The notes: generated by a model not told the origin, from the sequence alone. A stretch of DNA of 54,133 bases from Bacillus sp. UNC41MFS5 (GCF_000686805.1 NZ_JMLP01000025.1:1-54133); one strand, 5' to 3'. Counted from the first letter of the stretch, positions 39,400 through 49,273 are shown. Numbers and translations: made by a program.

Positions 39400-42003
39400 T
39401 TATTTTAACCCTGGGGGCATTTTTTTAACATGGATGTCAAGCTTTGCCTCCAAGCCATGGTAAAATGCTGTAATAGTAGTTTTCCCTTTCTCGCCGGCTT
39501 GAAGATTGCCTCCCCGGTCTACTGCAGCAATGGCGATATCTTCACTCTTGAACTGAATTCCTGATGATAAAACTTTTTCAGAGCCATTAAAGAATCTAGC
39601 AACGACAACAAGCTTCGCTGATTCCCCTTCTCTTAACGCATCAGGGCCTTTAAGCTCCAATGACACAGGATCTGCTGGCAGTGCACCAACATAGCTTTTA
39701 TTAGTATCAGCGCTATTTAGGAAACTATCAGGTGAGATACGAAGAAAGCTGCCATAAAGGATGTTTCCATCTATATCTCTTTCAAATTTGGAAGGTATCT
39801 CAAGATTGACAAGTTCTTTTGAAGAAACGACAATCCCCTCGTTGTTGGATGTTTTCGATCCGTCATAGAAGAAATTGGTCCTATCATTTTTACCTGAAAT
39901 AAAATCCTTTACCGCTCCTGAAGCAGTTCGATAGGAAAGGTTGTTTTTAAAAGTCCCCTGTTCTTCAGCAGTGAAGTATGGATTGATCCGAAATACATAG
40001 TTAAATCTTTTATTATTAAAAGCAGTGTTATTTTCAACCACCATCTTACCTGGATTAAAATTGTCGGTAAAACCGTCCATATTATTGTCAAAGGCAATAT
40101 TATTCCGGACAATATGGGCCACCGGCAAGCCTTCCCCGCCAAGTTTGAATCCATTTCCTGCGTTGCCATCTTCATTATAGCCATTGCTCAGTTTACCGTT
40201 CGCATAGGCGATGTTCCCCTCTAGCGTAATCGGCATATTGGCTCCTTCATTCGTACGGTTATATAAATCCCAGCCATCATCAATATTGTGATGAGCGATG
40301 TTTCCTCTAAAGACATTTCCGACACCGACACCCAGCTTGGCGGCAAATCCGTCTGCATTTTCATCAGAAATGTCGCGGTTATCATGTGATTCACAATTTA
40401 AAATCAGATTATACTTCGGCCAAAAGTCAGGATTGGAACTACTGCCGCTAATTTGCAGACCTGTATCACCGTTATAGTTGAACAGCATCTGTTCCACCAC
40501 ATTATGGTCACCGCTGACCCGCATTCCGCTTGAGGACGCTTTCGTAATCTGAATACCAAATAAGCGCCAGTAATCTCCATTTAATTGTAGGACATTACCA
40601 AGTTTCCCATGGCCGTCAATCACTACTTTTTCACCATTGTAAACCATTAACGTTTTCACTTTTTCTTTAGAACCGCTATATTCTTTCTTAATATTAATGA
40701 TAGAAGCAGGGGTATAAACTCCCTCACGCATGTATATGGTTTCACCAGGTATCGCGAATTTAATGGCCGTTTCCAGGTCAACTGGGTCATCAATTGTTCC
40801 TTTAGCAGAACTAGTTCCTTTAGGTGATACAAATAAGCCTGCCCCGTTCGTATAAATTTTCTTGGTTACGGTAATGTTCTTGGTGATTGGGGCGGTTGAT
40901 GGCCCTTCACTTGGTGTATAGGTAACGGTAAAATCGGTGGTTCCGTTATCCAATAATGTACTGAATGAATATACTTCATCCTTTTGAACCGCTGCCCCGC
41001 TCACTACTTCTTCTCCATCTTTTACTACTGAAATTGTACCTTTATAATTGGCAAGTGCCTTTAGATCATACTGTTGTGAACCAGATTCCGGCGCTGAAAG
41101 TAAGCTCATCGCTGGTTTGTCCGGTACAGGCTCGGTTGGCGGTGTAGGCACAGTATGGGCCTCACTAAGAGTCAGCTTTGCATTCTGAATCGTCATTTTG
41201 GCGTTTCTGGCTGCATAAAAACCAACATACATATGATCCTTGTCCATCACTTGAACAAGATCAGCTCCTTTGACTCTTTGTTCAAATATTTTTTCTTCAG
41301 CCAAATGAGTAAAGGTAGCAGACATGATAAATTCAGTGTCAGTCCTCTCAAGCCTTACCTTAACAGGTGTTCCAACAGGAATTTTATACTGTGAATCGGT
41401 TGTAAAAGGAGAGGCTTTTAATTGACTTCCGAGATTCCCCCATGGATAAAGGACACCTGTCCTGTAAATCGGAGCTACACCATTACGCATCATCCCGACT
41501 CCAAAAACATTAGAAGCCGCTGGAACTTCTTCATAACCAAGGATCATAGGGTCTTGCCGGGGTGCACCGATCGTGTCCCTGACCATAATCCCGGCACTTT
41601 CCTGACCATTTGGTCCAGCACCGGTTTCCGGACCGAACTGTTCGATCGTCATGTCAGCTTCCAAGACGAAGTTATGAATATTGGGATTGACCTTCGTATA
41701 GTAGAAGATTAAACCGTCGTGTCCAGGAGCCAGCTTTCCTCCCCTGCTCTCCAAGGTGATTTTTCCTTCAATGGTGCCTGGCTTTTCTGGTGCTGCATAG
41801 TTTGTACCAATTTTTTCTGGAAGAACATTTGCGGCAAAATTCAAATCAGTAGACTGGCCAAATGTAACACTTTGCCAAACTAAATTCTCATTTTGGGCTG
41901 GTTCCTGATTACCGCCTGTTTCTTCTGCATTTGCAGCTGGAATACTGCTGCAAAGGAAAAGCAAGGCAAGTAAAACACTTCGAATTTTGGTTAACGCCTT
42001 CAT
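39400..42003 (-). CDS. Secreted multi-domain pectate lyase, PL9-like
   Basis: The start is ATG at 42003 (MKALTKIRSVLLALLFL), 8 nt after GGAG; 867 residues. A signal peptide ends near ANA. Residues about 40-285 form a beta-sandwich of laminin-G or DUF1349 type (GLIFYYTKVNPNIHNFVLEADM, DHMYVGFYAARNAKMTI). A Pro/Thr linker (PTPPTEPVPDKP) leads to an Ig-like module at about 295-385. Residues about 390-760 are a right-handed beta-helix with PL9 hallmarks: GMRVSGDHNVVEQMLFNYNG, ENADGFAAKLGVG, GNIAHHNIDDGWDLYNR (catalytic Lys and calcium Asp residues). The C-terminus (about 780-867) is a BIG2-like Ig domain. It should cut pectate or rhamnogalacturonan outside the cell; exo or endo action is not evident. 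Confidence 0.85.
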   Translation of the reverse strand: MKALTKIRSVLLALLFLCSSIPAANAEETGGNQEPAQNENLVWQSVTFGQSTDLNFAANVLPEKIGTNYAAPEKPGTIEGKITLESRGGKLAPGHDGLIFYYTKVNPNIHNFVLEADMTIEQFGPETGAGPNGQESAGIMVRDTIGAPRQDPMILGYEEVPAASNVFGVGMMRNGVAPIYRTGVLYPWGNLGSQLKASPFTTDSQYKIPVGTPVKVRLERTDTEFIMSATFTHLAEEKIFEQRVKGADLVQVMDKDHMYVGFYAARNAKMTIQNAKLTLSEAHTVPTPPTEPVPDKPAMSLLSAPESGSQQYDLKALANYKGTISVVKDGEEVVSGAAVQKDEVYSFSTLLDNGTTDFTVTYTPSEGPSTAPITKNITVTKKIYTNGAGLFVSPKGTSSAKGTIDDPVDLETAIKFAIPGETIYMREGVYTPASIINIKKEYSGSKEKVKTLMVYNGEKVVIDGHGKLGNVLQLNGDYWRLFGIQITKASSSGMRVSGDHNVVEQMLFNYNGDTGLQISGSSSNPDFWPKYNLILNCESHDNRDISDENADGFAAKLGVGVGNVFRGNIAHHNIDDGWDLYNRTNEGANMPITLEGNIAYANGKLSNGYNEDGNAGNGFKLGGEGLPVAHIVRNNIAFDNNMDGFTDNFNPGKMVVENNTAFNNKRFNYVFRINPYFTAEEQGTFKNNLSYRTASGAVKDFISGKNDRTNFFYDGSKTSNNEGIVVSSKELVNLEIPSKFERDIDGNILYGSFLRISPDSFLNSADTNKSYVGALPADPVSLELKGPDALREGESAKLVVVARFFNGSEKVLSSGIQFKSEDIAIAAVDRGGNLQAGEKGKTTITAFYHGLEAKLDIHVKKMPPGLK

Positions 42004-42082
42004 TTTTATCACTCCATATTAAATTTTATAATAATTTCATTGAATCCATTTTTGATAATCTTATAGAGTAACGAGGAAAAAT

Positions 42083-42114
42083 ATTGCCTGCCTTATTATT
42101 AATAGACAGGCAAT
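42083..42114 (-). terminator. Terminator of the cytoplasmic GH28 gene
   Basis: ATTGCCTG/CAGGCAAT stem; the minus strand continues ATTTTTCC. It lies 14 bp past the stop at 42128. Confidence 0.7.
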
Positions 42115-42127
42115 TGACAGTAATTAA

Positions 42128-43486
42128 CTACTCAACATTACTTACATTATTAAAAATAAATAGCGGTTCAGTTGAAAGAACACTTTTTGACTTACATCCC
42201 TCAATTTCAACCTCATTCCCGTTTTCCACATAGAAAGCCGGCCCTTCATGATTGCTTACTATTACCCGATGGAAGCAAATATTCGAAACATTGCAGCAAT
42301 AAAAACCTCTTTGCTTCATTGGTTCAAGTTCCGCCATCATCGCAGGCAGCCCGGGTTCTGCATGTTCAGCCATTGACACAGAGACATTTTCAAATGAGAT
42401 ATCCTCCACGTACATTTCGGCAAGGCCGTAGAAGAAACCAGCAGCGGCACTCACGTCACGGGCGGTTATATTGGCAAAATGAATCCTTCTAAATACAGGT
42501 GTTTCCTTTGTAATCGGATATGGATTTTTATCCCAAACATATTTCTCTTCTCCCCGTGGACCCCAGTGGTAATATAAATTGGCGATAAAAGGACAGATGA
42601 CACCCTTCATGATAATGTTATTGAAACGCACATCCTCAATTACACCACCCCGGCCCCTTCTTGATTTCAGCCGGATGCCACGGTCTGTTCCTTCAAAAAT
42701 ACAATTGCTTATTGTGACATTTCGGATATCCCCGCTCATCTCACTTCCAAATACAATACCGCCGTGGCCATGAATCATCGTACAATTGGTGATGGTAATA
42801 TTTTCACAAGGAATACGTTCCTTTGTTTCCTCTGTACCTGCCTTAATAGCAATACAATCATCACCTACGTCGATATGGCAATCAGAAATGCGGACATTTC
42901 GGCAGGATTCCGGATTTATCCCGTCTGTATTTGGAGAGTCGCTCGGATTTTCAATCCGGATATTGTGGATCGTGACGTCTTCACAGCAAAGAGGATGAAC
43001 AGTCCAGCTTGGGGAGTCCATCAGTTTCACTCCTGAGATCAGGACATGTTTACATTGGTCGAAACTAATCAGCTTTGGCCTTGGATATTGATTTTCCTTT
43101 CTCCGAAAAAGACTCCACCAATAATGCCCGCTTCCGTCCAAGGTACCATGACCGGTTACCGAAATATTTTCAGCATTATTGGCATAAATACAGGAGGCGT
43201 AGACTTCCCTTGTTACCCCCTCCCACCGGGATTGAACGATCGGGTAATGAGTTTCGTCAGGGCTGAATACTAGAATGGATCCAGACTCTAAATATAAATT
43301 CACATTGCTCCTTAAAATGACAGCGCCCGTAAGGAAGCGCCCGGCGGGAACATAAACGGTCCCGCCTCCTGCTTCCACACATGCTTCAATAGCCAGGGAA
43401 ATTGCATTAGTATTATTGGTTTCCCCATCGCTGATGGCTCCAAATTGTTTGATATTATAAATACTCGATGGCGTTGGACTAATCAT
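42128..43486 (-). CDS. Cytoplasmic GH28 (exo-)polygalacturonase-like glycosidase
   Basis: A 452-residue protein without a signal peptide. The right-handed beta-helix of GH28 has its catalytic motifs in order: SPNTDGINPESCRNV (NTD), HIDVGDDCIAIKAG (DD), MIHGHGGIVFGSEMSG (HG) and GTDRGIRLKSRRGRGG (R-K site). The N-terminus (YNIKQFGAISDGETNNTNAISLAIEAC) is the usual start of family members. Cytoplasmic location and length match enzymes that release galacturonate from the end of imported oligogalacturonides or rhamnogalacturonan fragments. GAGG precedes the ATG. It lies downstream of the CE12 gene on the same strand. Confidence 0.92.
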   Translation of the reverse strand: MISPTPSSIYNIKQFGAISDGETNNTNAISLAIEACVEAGGGTVYVPAGRFLTGAVILRSNVNLYLESGSILVFSPDETHYPIVQSRWEGVTREVYASCIYANNAENISVTGHGTLDGSGHYWWSLFRRKENQYPRPKLISFDQCKHVLISGVKLMDSPSWTVHPLCCEDVTIHNIRIENPSDSPNTDGINPESCRNVRISDCHIDVGDDCIAIKAGTEETKERIPCENITITNCTMIHGHGGIVFGSEMSGDIRNVTISNCIFEGTDRGIRLKSRRGRGGVIEDVRFNNIIMKGVICPFIANLYYHWGPRGEEKYVWDKNPYPITKETPVFRRIHFANITARDVSAAAGFFYGLAEMYVEDISFENVSVSMAEHAEPGLPAMMAELEPMKQRGFYCCNVSNICFHRVIVSNHEGPAFYVENGNEVEIEGCKSKSVLSTEPLFIFNNVSNVE

Positions 43487-43544
43487 TATCTACATTCCTC
43501 TTTCCCAGCTGCAGCTTCTTTTTTCTGAAAACTTAGTGATCTGT

Positions 43545-44342
43545 TTATTTTAAAATGTGATTACGTAAAGGCACTAAATGGGATTCTTCAATTCCTACAA
43601 GGACAAGTCGGGCGATCTGTTCTGTACCAGCTTCTTGAAAATGGGTGTTATCTTGAACACCGTTCGGATAGTTCACATGCTCGCCGGCATCAAGCCAAAG
43701 GAAAAGGCCCTTCGTCCCTTCTGGACCAAGCTCCTGGAATAACGCCTTGCTCTTAGCGGTAAGATCGATAACAGGTACATTTTCTGCCAGTCCAAGTTCC
43801 TTCATGGCGGCAGGGTATTCTCCATGGGAATCACGTGCTAGCCCCTCTTCAGTAAAACGCCGGCGTTCAACAGGAGTCACGAGGACAGGAGTTGCCCCCT
43901 TTGCCCTTGCACCGTCAATGTATTGCTTTAAGTAACTTTTATAAGTGGAATACGGTTCTGTATAACGAGCCGGATCCTCTACCTTTTCGTCATTATGACC
44001 AAATTGAATAAACAGGTAATCTCCCTTTTCGATTTGATTTAAGATGGAATCGAGTCTGCCTTCATCAATAAAACTTTTTGAGCTCCTTCCTGAGGAAGCC
44101 TCATTTTTGACAACAATTTTATCATCAAAGAATCGATCGAACACCTGTCCCCAGCCAGCTCTAGGTACTAACGAGTTTTCATAGTTAGAAACCGTTGAAT
44201 CTCCTACCAGATAAACCGTTATCCTGTTTTTGTGGGTGTTTTCATCGATAGCAGCTTTAGAGTGGAGATTTCCCAAAAACGTACTAACTGTTAATAAAAG
44301 CATGGTTACCAATAGAATCTTTTCTTTTAATTTCTTTCTCAT
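43545..44342 (-). CDS. Secreted rhamnogalacturonan acetylesterase, CE12 (SGNH)
   Basis: A 265-residue protein with a signal peptide (cleavage near SKA, about residue 30). SGNH hydrolase blocks are present: block I VYLVGDSTVSNYE (nucleophile Ser), block II Gly in EASSGRSSKSF, block III FIQFGHNDEK and block V DNTHFQEAGTEQIA (Asp-His). It removes acetyl groups from rhamnogalacturonan or pectin (YesT/RhgT role). GAGGAGG precedes the ATG. It is preceded 25 bp upstream by the pectinesterase gene, so de-acetylation and demethylation are coupled. Confidence 0.93.
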   Translation of the reverse strand: MRKKLKEKILLVTMLLLTVSTFLGNLHSKAAIDENTHKNRITVYLVGDSTVSNYENSLVPRAGWGQVFDRFFDDKIVVKNEASSGRSSKSFIDEGRLDSILNQIEKGDYLFIQFGHNDEKVEDPARYTEPYSTYKSYLKQYIDGARAKGATPVLVTPVERRRFTEEGLARDSHGEYPAAMKELGLAENVPVIDLTAKSKALFQELGPEGTKGLFLWLDAGEHVNYPNGVQDNTHFQEAGTEQIARLVLVGIEESHLVPLRNHILK

Positions 44343-44367
44343 GATACTCCTCCTCTATTTTTAAAAG

Positions 44368-45900
44368 TTACTCTTTAGGATTCCAGCCTTTCAGAACATT
44401 TTCAATGGTGTACCACTTGGCCTCCTCGTCCGATAGCTGCCTGCGATCTTCATTGATGACAGCTCCCGGGCCATAATTTTGGTATTCATAAAATCTAGCG
44501 TCTTTGTATGAAAAACCTGACATATCGGTCCAGCCTTGTGCTATGATATGCGGCCCGAGATAACTATTCATAAAAACCACATTTCCGATGGCATTGGGGT
44601 CTCCGCTAGGATGCCAAGGCCTGCCTAAATAAACGGTACCTGCTGGAGCATTGCTTAACAGCCTGGAATTAAGGAATAAGAATCCATATGGCTCGGTGAT
44701 CAGTGTACTGGCAGCGGTTACAAATCCATTATTCGTTGTGGAGCCGTGGTCAAGGGAAAAAATCTCACATTCTTCAAAGACCGCGCTTGAACGCCCAAAG
44801 ATGAAATCAACATCTCCCTCGATATAGGATTGGTAGAAATATTGCGTTCCGCCATTTACGTACAATGTATCCTGATTTCCAATAAACCGGGAATTTCTAA
44901 ACGTTTGGCGTTCTCCTCTTGCGTAAACAGCTACCGCCTGCTTATTACTAACATTCACACTTTGCTCATCAAATGAATTTTCAAAGGTAATGTTTTCAGC
45001 GGTAAAATCATCTCCATAAACATAAACGCTCGCACTTCCAGTCGTTCCATAAGTTCCCCCGCCTGGCTTTGACTTACCAGAGTAGTTATCATAAGAAATG
45101 ACAGTACCGGAAACGCTTTCACCTTTAAGGTAAATAAAAGGCTTATCCTTAGGGATGGTAACAAGTTCCTTATAAACACAATTTTCGATAAACACTTCCA
45201 CATTTTCGGTATTATTTGCAGGAATTGCATCAATTGCCCCTTGGACAGTAGAGTAGTCTGCCAGGCCGTCCTTGGATACGGTCAATAAATTGGGTATTTC
45301 GTTCAACAGTGGTGTAATATCTTTGAGTTTTTTGTGATCATGGATCTTTAAAGTATTTCCATTGGTATCTGTGGAGTCTTCATTAACTACAGAGGCAACA
45401 ATTTTGTCTTCCATGTTGATGGATTCTGAATTAATGGGGGTAGCGGATTCATAGAAGATAACCGTATGACCTTCTTTATTTACAGCCATCGCTGCTCTTT
45501 TTACCTCAAGATGGTCTCCATTTTTAAAAAAAGAGATGTCATTTACGTTAATGGATTCTAGCTTTCTGTCAAATGTAACAGCAATCTGGTTATGACCAAT
45601 AAAACCTACTTCTTTCATTTTTACTTTATTACCTGGCGGATAAACGTCCGGAGATTCTGTTTCCATCTCTCCCGCTAGCATGCCTAAAATTTTTAACTTT
45701 TTCATGTAAAGACCGCTAATTAATTGAGTCGTATCCACAGCTGTAATTTCTGTTGCAGAAGCAACAGCCGGGGATTCAACATAGTTTGGTGCCACAGCAG
45801 ATTCGGCAAAACTTAGATCTGGATGAAATCCACTTAGCATTGCTACTAATGTTACTGAAGAGAGAATCATTTTTTTGTTTCCCTTTTTAAAGACAACCAA
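44368..45900 (-). CDS. Secreted pectinesterase, CE8, with N-terminal Ig-like extension
   Basis: The start is TTG at 45900 (reading MVVFKKGNKKMIL) with GGAAGG 9 nt upstream; 510 residues. The signal peptide ends around SFA (about residue 31). Residues about 90-205 form an extra Ig-like module (VKMKEVGFIGHNQIAVTFDRKLESI). The CE8 beta-helix follows from about 205: DYSTVQGAIDAIP, GNQDTLYVNGG (catalytic Gln/Asp), YIEGDVDFIFGRSSAVFEEC and VYLGRPWHPSGDP (substrate-binding Arg and Trp). It demethylates pectin, making it accessible to the lyases. Probably co-transcribed with the CE12 gene. Confidence 0.94.
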   Translation of the reverse strand: MVVFKKGNKKMILSSVTLVAMLSGFHPDLSFAESAVAPNYVESPAVASATEITAVDTTQLISGLYMKKLKILGMLAGEMETESPDVYPPGNKVKMKEVGFIGHNQIAVTFDRKLESINVNDISFFKNGDHLEVKRAAMAVNKEGHTVIFYESATPINSESINMEDKIVASVVNEDSTDTNGNTLKIHDHKKLKDITPLLNEIPNLLTVSKDGLADYSTVQGAIDAIPANNTENVEVFIENCVYKELVTIPKDKPFIYLKGESVSGTVISYDNYSGKSKPGGGTYGTTGSASVYVYGDDFTAENITFENSFDEQSVNVSNKQAVAVYARGERQTFRNSRFIGNQDTLYVNGGTQYFYQSYIEGDVDFIFGRSSAVFEECEIFSLDHGSTTNNGFVTAASTLITEPYGFLFLNSRLLSNAPAGTVYLGRPWHPSGDPNAIGNVVFMNSYLGPHIIAQGWTDMSGFSYKDARFYEYQNYGPGAVINEDRRQLSDEEAKWYTIENVLKGWNPKE

Positions 45901-46103
45901 TTCGATTACCTTCCTTTCTTAAAGTCTAAGGCTAATTATGAAAGTGAGGTCTTTGTTTGAGAATATAAAATTTTTAGAAAACTGTTTTATATTTTTAACT
46001 GTTTTAGAGATTAGGAAAATAGTTTCGGTTGCAACAGCCTGATTTATAGTCATAATTACTCACCCATTTTGATAAAGACCTGAAATTGGGATAAATTCAT
46101 TAA

Positions 46104-46137
46104 AAACAGGGTGTGATTCTAAAATCACACCCTGTTT
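46104..46137 (-). terminator. Terminator of the FN3-GH28 gene
   Basis: AAACAGGGTGTGAT/ATCACACCCTGTTT perfect stem; the minus strand continues TTTTAATG. It lies 21 bp past the stop at 46158. Confidence 0.88.
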
Positions 46138-46157
46138 CTTCTATTATATAGATATTC

Positions 46158-49094
46158 TTATTTTGCCTGTTCACTAATAGCCTTACCAGGTATTAAATGA
46201 ACGGTTTCGCTTGGTCCAAAGCCGCTCCAGCGATATCCTAAAACCTTTTCAAGCCCGTTCGGAATGACATCGGATAATCTTTCCCTTTTTGAATATTTGA
46301 TCCCCTGTCCGACAGCTTCCACTTTAAATGTATACTGTTTACCTTGTTTAAGGCCAGTAACCGTGTAATGGATTTCAGCTGTTGTCATTTCCCCATTAAT
46401 TGGTGAAAACTCAACCCCTTCAGGCTTAACAGGTTTTCCGTTTACATAAACACGGTATCCAATAACATCTTGGTTCCTAGCGGCTGCCTTGTTCCAAGAG
46501 AGGGACACACTTGTACCATCCCTTCCAATCTGAGCTTTCAGCCCGCCAGTAAAAGATGGGGCACCCATCGCGTACGGGGCAGCTGTTTTGACATCCATGG
46601 AGGAGCCGTATTTTGTTTTATTGCCTGCGAGGTCGACAGCGTCCACTTCCACTACATATTTGGTACCTGGCTGAAGTTCTGTTAACGTATAGTTGCTGGA
46701 TTCAGAAAAGCCATGAAATTCCCCGTTTGCATACACATTATAGCCGGCCACACCGGTATCATCACTTGCTGATTCCCAGTCCAGCGACGCCCAAGTGAAT
46801 CCAGGGTAAACAACGTCTACTTCTTTGCCGCTAAAAGTTTCATTTGCAGGAATCGTCGTGGTTGATTCTTTAATCTTAGTGTCTTCTGGAAGCGTTGGTG
46901 CCGTTACATCTGCTTCTCCCTTTGTTGTTACATTGACTTCCGGACCATCAGAGGTGCGATTTCCTATTGTATCGGTTGCCTCCACTTTGAATGTGTACTC
47001 TTTTGCAGGTGTTAAACCGTTAACTGTAAAGCTTGTGTTTTTGGTTGTCGTGTATCCTGTGCCAATTTTCTTTCCATCTTTATAAATGGTATAACCTGAT
47101 ACTCCGATATTATCGGAAGCTCCATTCCAGGTTAAGGTAACACTCTTTCCATCGTCGGACGATACAGCTTGTACAGCTGCAGTTTTAGCCCATTCTGGTT
47201 TTTGTGCAGCATCTAAAGGTGCTCCTGTTGTATTTTCAAAGACAAGTCCTGTAGAATTGGTAATTCTCCATGGGTTTCCGCCATTATCTTTGACGTTTGT
47301 AAAGGAAACATTTTTAAATGTAAAATCTTTCGCGTAATCCATATTCGCGGAAAAAACATTGTCAAATTTAACATTTTCGAAGGTAATATTTTCGTGATAG
47401 ACTTCCCCTACGTCGTTATTTCCTTTTACCAAGATTGCTTGTTTCTTACTGCCCCCTTGATTACGCACTGTAGTGTTCTCAATCCGAATATCCTTAAATT
47501 GAGAAATTTGCTGTGCCGGCTCATAAAGAATCGCAGCATTAGCATCTTCATAAGAAGAGGTGAATACAAACGGTCCATCCCCATCAATGCCTTCTAAAGC
47601 ATTATCCCTGAAAAGGATGTCTCTTGCTCCTCCGCCCATTGGTGTGTTCGTTTTGGCACGCAGTCCCACGTCTGTTTTATACATAATATTATCTTCCACT
47701 AAAAAGTTCTCGAACCAGCTTCCCGTATGGCTTCCTGTGACAACCCCGCCGTGGCCTTCGCGAATATAGTTATTAAAAATCCAAGCCTCTCCGGTAGGTT
47801 CCTCATCTGCTGCTGCCCGTCCCATGCCTGCAGCAAAGTTAATCGCGTCATCTCCGGTGTCCACAAAGTTATTGAACACCATTATATTTTGCGAATCACC
47901 AAACTCAAACCCGTCAGCATTGTTTGCATCATAGGTTTTGGCTGTTGTTCCATTTACCACAATGTTTTTACTATGAAGGTTAACAATCCCGTGAAAGGAA
48001 GGATTAAGCTGCGTAATTCCTTCATAATACATTCCGTCCACACCACGTACCGTAATTAGATTAGAGCGTGTAGAATAGGCAGACTTTGCATTCATACCAT
48101 CCACCTGAGCTGCATATGTTTGAGCGGCTGCTAATATCCCATATGTAGAATCAGAAGCCGAATCTAATGAACTCATATGTCCATCTTGAACGGTTACATT
48201 GCCTGTCACCTTTGTGTTACTACCTGATAATAGGCGCGGAAGCTCATTTCCTGCTTCATCAATGGTAGGAGAATTGGAATCCAACTTCCATCCATTCCCA
48301 TCGATTGTTCCTTTTCCTACGATACGAATATTCTTAAGGCTGCCGTAATCATAGGTATGGGCATTGATGAGAGAATAGGAACGTTCATCTGTTGAATAGT
48401 CGTATACCCAGAAATTTCTGCTGTAATCTTTTGCATCAGGAGAACCAAGCAAATACCCATCAACCTGAAGCGTCATATTAGATTTAAGCCATATTTCTCC
48501 AGAAATAAATTTCCCCTCCGGAACTAACACTTTCGCTCCAGGTGTAGCCGCATCAATTGCTGCCTGAATGGCTTTCGTGTCCTTTGTGTCATCATTTGGT
48601 GTGGCACCAAAATCCATAATATTGAAAACCTCTGGTACAGCTGTTGTTTTTCCGGTAATTTTGTTAGATGGAGCCGATTCGATACCATCTGCATTTACGG
48701 AGGTTACATAAAATTTATAAGATTTATTCGGTTTAAGATTTTCAACGGTAAAATTATGAATGAGAATATCAACGTGGAAATTATCTTTATCAATATTTTT
48801 ATAGAAATTATCGATATAAGCCTTCGCAGGGCCGCCGTTATCTTTTAAAGCACTCCCAATTTTCTTCCCATTCATATAGACATTAAAATCCACAATATCA
48901 CGATAGTTCTCTGGCTTATCCCACACAATGGTGATGCTGTCTTCGTCAAAAGCCAGATTTGGAATCTGTAAGTTTACTGGCGATGCGGGTGCATTGGGAG
49001 CCAATTGTTTTTCAGCAAGAGCTGTTGCACCAAGTTGGCTGAATACTAGTAATGTTACTAAAATGATAGAGATACTGATTTTGAGACTCTTCAA
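46158..49094 (-). CDS. Secreted FN3-GH28 polygalacturonase-like protein
   Basis: The start is TTG at 49094 (reading MKSLKISISIILVTLLVF), 8 nt after AAAGGTGG; 978 residues. The signal peptide ends near ALA (27). Residues about 38-150 are a fibronectin-III domain, and about 155-650 a GH28 beta-helix with NADGFEFGDSQN, VDTGDDAINFAAG, YIREGHGGVVTGSHTG and TDVGLRAKTNTPMGGG. Three further FN3-type domains follow (about 655-745, 760-845 and 855-955). FN3 spacers usually hold catalytic modules near cell walls or substrate. It is likely an exo-polygalacturonase acting outside the cell. It is the first gene of the pectin train and has a perfect cre site in its promoter. Confidence 0.92.
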   Translation of the reverse strand: MKSLKISISIILVTLLVFSQLGATALAEKQLAPNAPASPVNLQIPNLAFDEDSITIVWDKPENYRDIVDFNVYMNGKKIGSALKDNGGPAKAYIDNFYKNIDKDNFHVDILIHNFTVENLKPNKSYKFYVTSVNADGIESAPSNKITGKTTAVPEVFNIMDFGATPNDDTKDTKAIQAAIDAATPGAKVLVPEGKFISGEIWLKSNMTLQVDGYLLGSPDAKDYSRNFWVYDYSTDERSYSLINAHTYDYGSLKNIRIVGKGTIDGNGWKLDSNSPTIDEAGNELPRLLSGSNTKVTGNVTVQDGHMSSLDSASDSTYGILAAAQTYAAQVDGMNAKSAYSTRSNLITVRGVDGMYYEGITQLNPSFHGIVNLHSKNIVVNGTTAKTYDANNADGFEFGDSQNIMVFNNFVDTGDDAINFAAGMGRAAADEEPTGEAWIFNNYIREGHGGVVTGSHTGSWFENFLVEDNIMYKTDVGLRAKTNTPMGGGARDILFRDNALEGIDGDGPFVFTSSYEDANAAILYEPAQQISQFKDIRIENTTVRNQGGSKKQAILVKGNNDVGEVYHENITFENVKFDNVFSANMDYAKDFTFKNVSFTNVKDNGGNPWRITNSTGLVFENTTGAPLDAAQKPEWAKTAAVQAVSSDDGKSVTLTWNGASDNIGVSGYTIYKDGKKIGTGYTTTKNTSFTVNGLTPAKEYTFKVEATDTIGNRTSDGPEVNVTTKGEADVTAPTLPEDTKIKESTTTIPANETFSGKEVDVVYPGFTWASLDWESASDDTGVAGYNVYANGEFHGFSESSNYTLTELQPGTKYVVEVDAVDLAGNKTKYGSSMDVKTAAPYAMGAPSFTGGLKAQIGRDGTSVSLSWNKAAARNQDVIGYRVYVNGKPVKPEGVEFSPINGEMTTAEIHYTVTGLKQGKQYTFKVEAVGQGIKYSKRERLSDVIPNGLEKVLGYRWSGFGPSETVHLIPGKAISEQAK

Positions 49095-49147
49095 CTATGT
49101 TTCCACCTTTCTTATATTTTTTTTAGCTTCCTCCCTCCTGATAGTTC

Positions 49148-49176
49148 ATTATAATTGAAAACGTTTTCTCGGATAA
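49148..49176 (-). promoter_or_regulatory. Promoter of FN3-GH28 with an embedded cre site
   Basis: TATAAT (49148-49153, minus strand) lies 54 bp before the TTG start. The -35 position (49171-49176) reads TTATCC, poor. TGAAAACGTTTTCT at 49156-49169 fits the CcpA cre consensus fully and fills the spacer, so CcpA binding would block RNA polymerase. A LacI-type regulator such as KdgR could use a similar site. Confidence 0.65.
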
Positions 49177-49243
49177 TCAAATATTTTTAGATTTTTACAA
49201 AAAATCTTTATGAATTTTTTATTTTAAATTAACTTATAATAGC

Positions 49244-49273
49244 AGGAACACCTTGAAGTCTCAAGGTGTTCCT
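49244..49273. terminator. Hairpin beyond the permease remnant
   Basis: AGGAACACCTTGA/TCAAGGTGTTCCT perfect 13-bp stem with a 4-nt loop, lying past the stop of the permease remnant. No clear U-run. Confidence 0.5.

Noticed and set aside
41422..41712. 96-codon plus-strand ORF inside the PL9 gene
   Set aside because: Antisense to a strongly supported multi-domain enzyme, no ribosome binding site.
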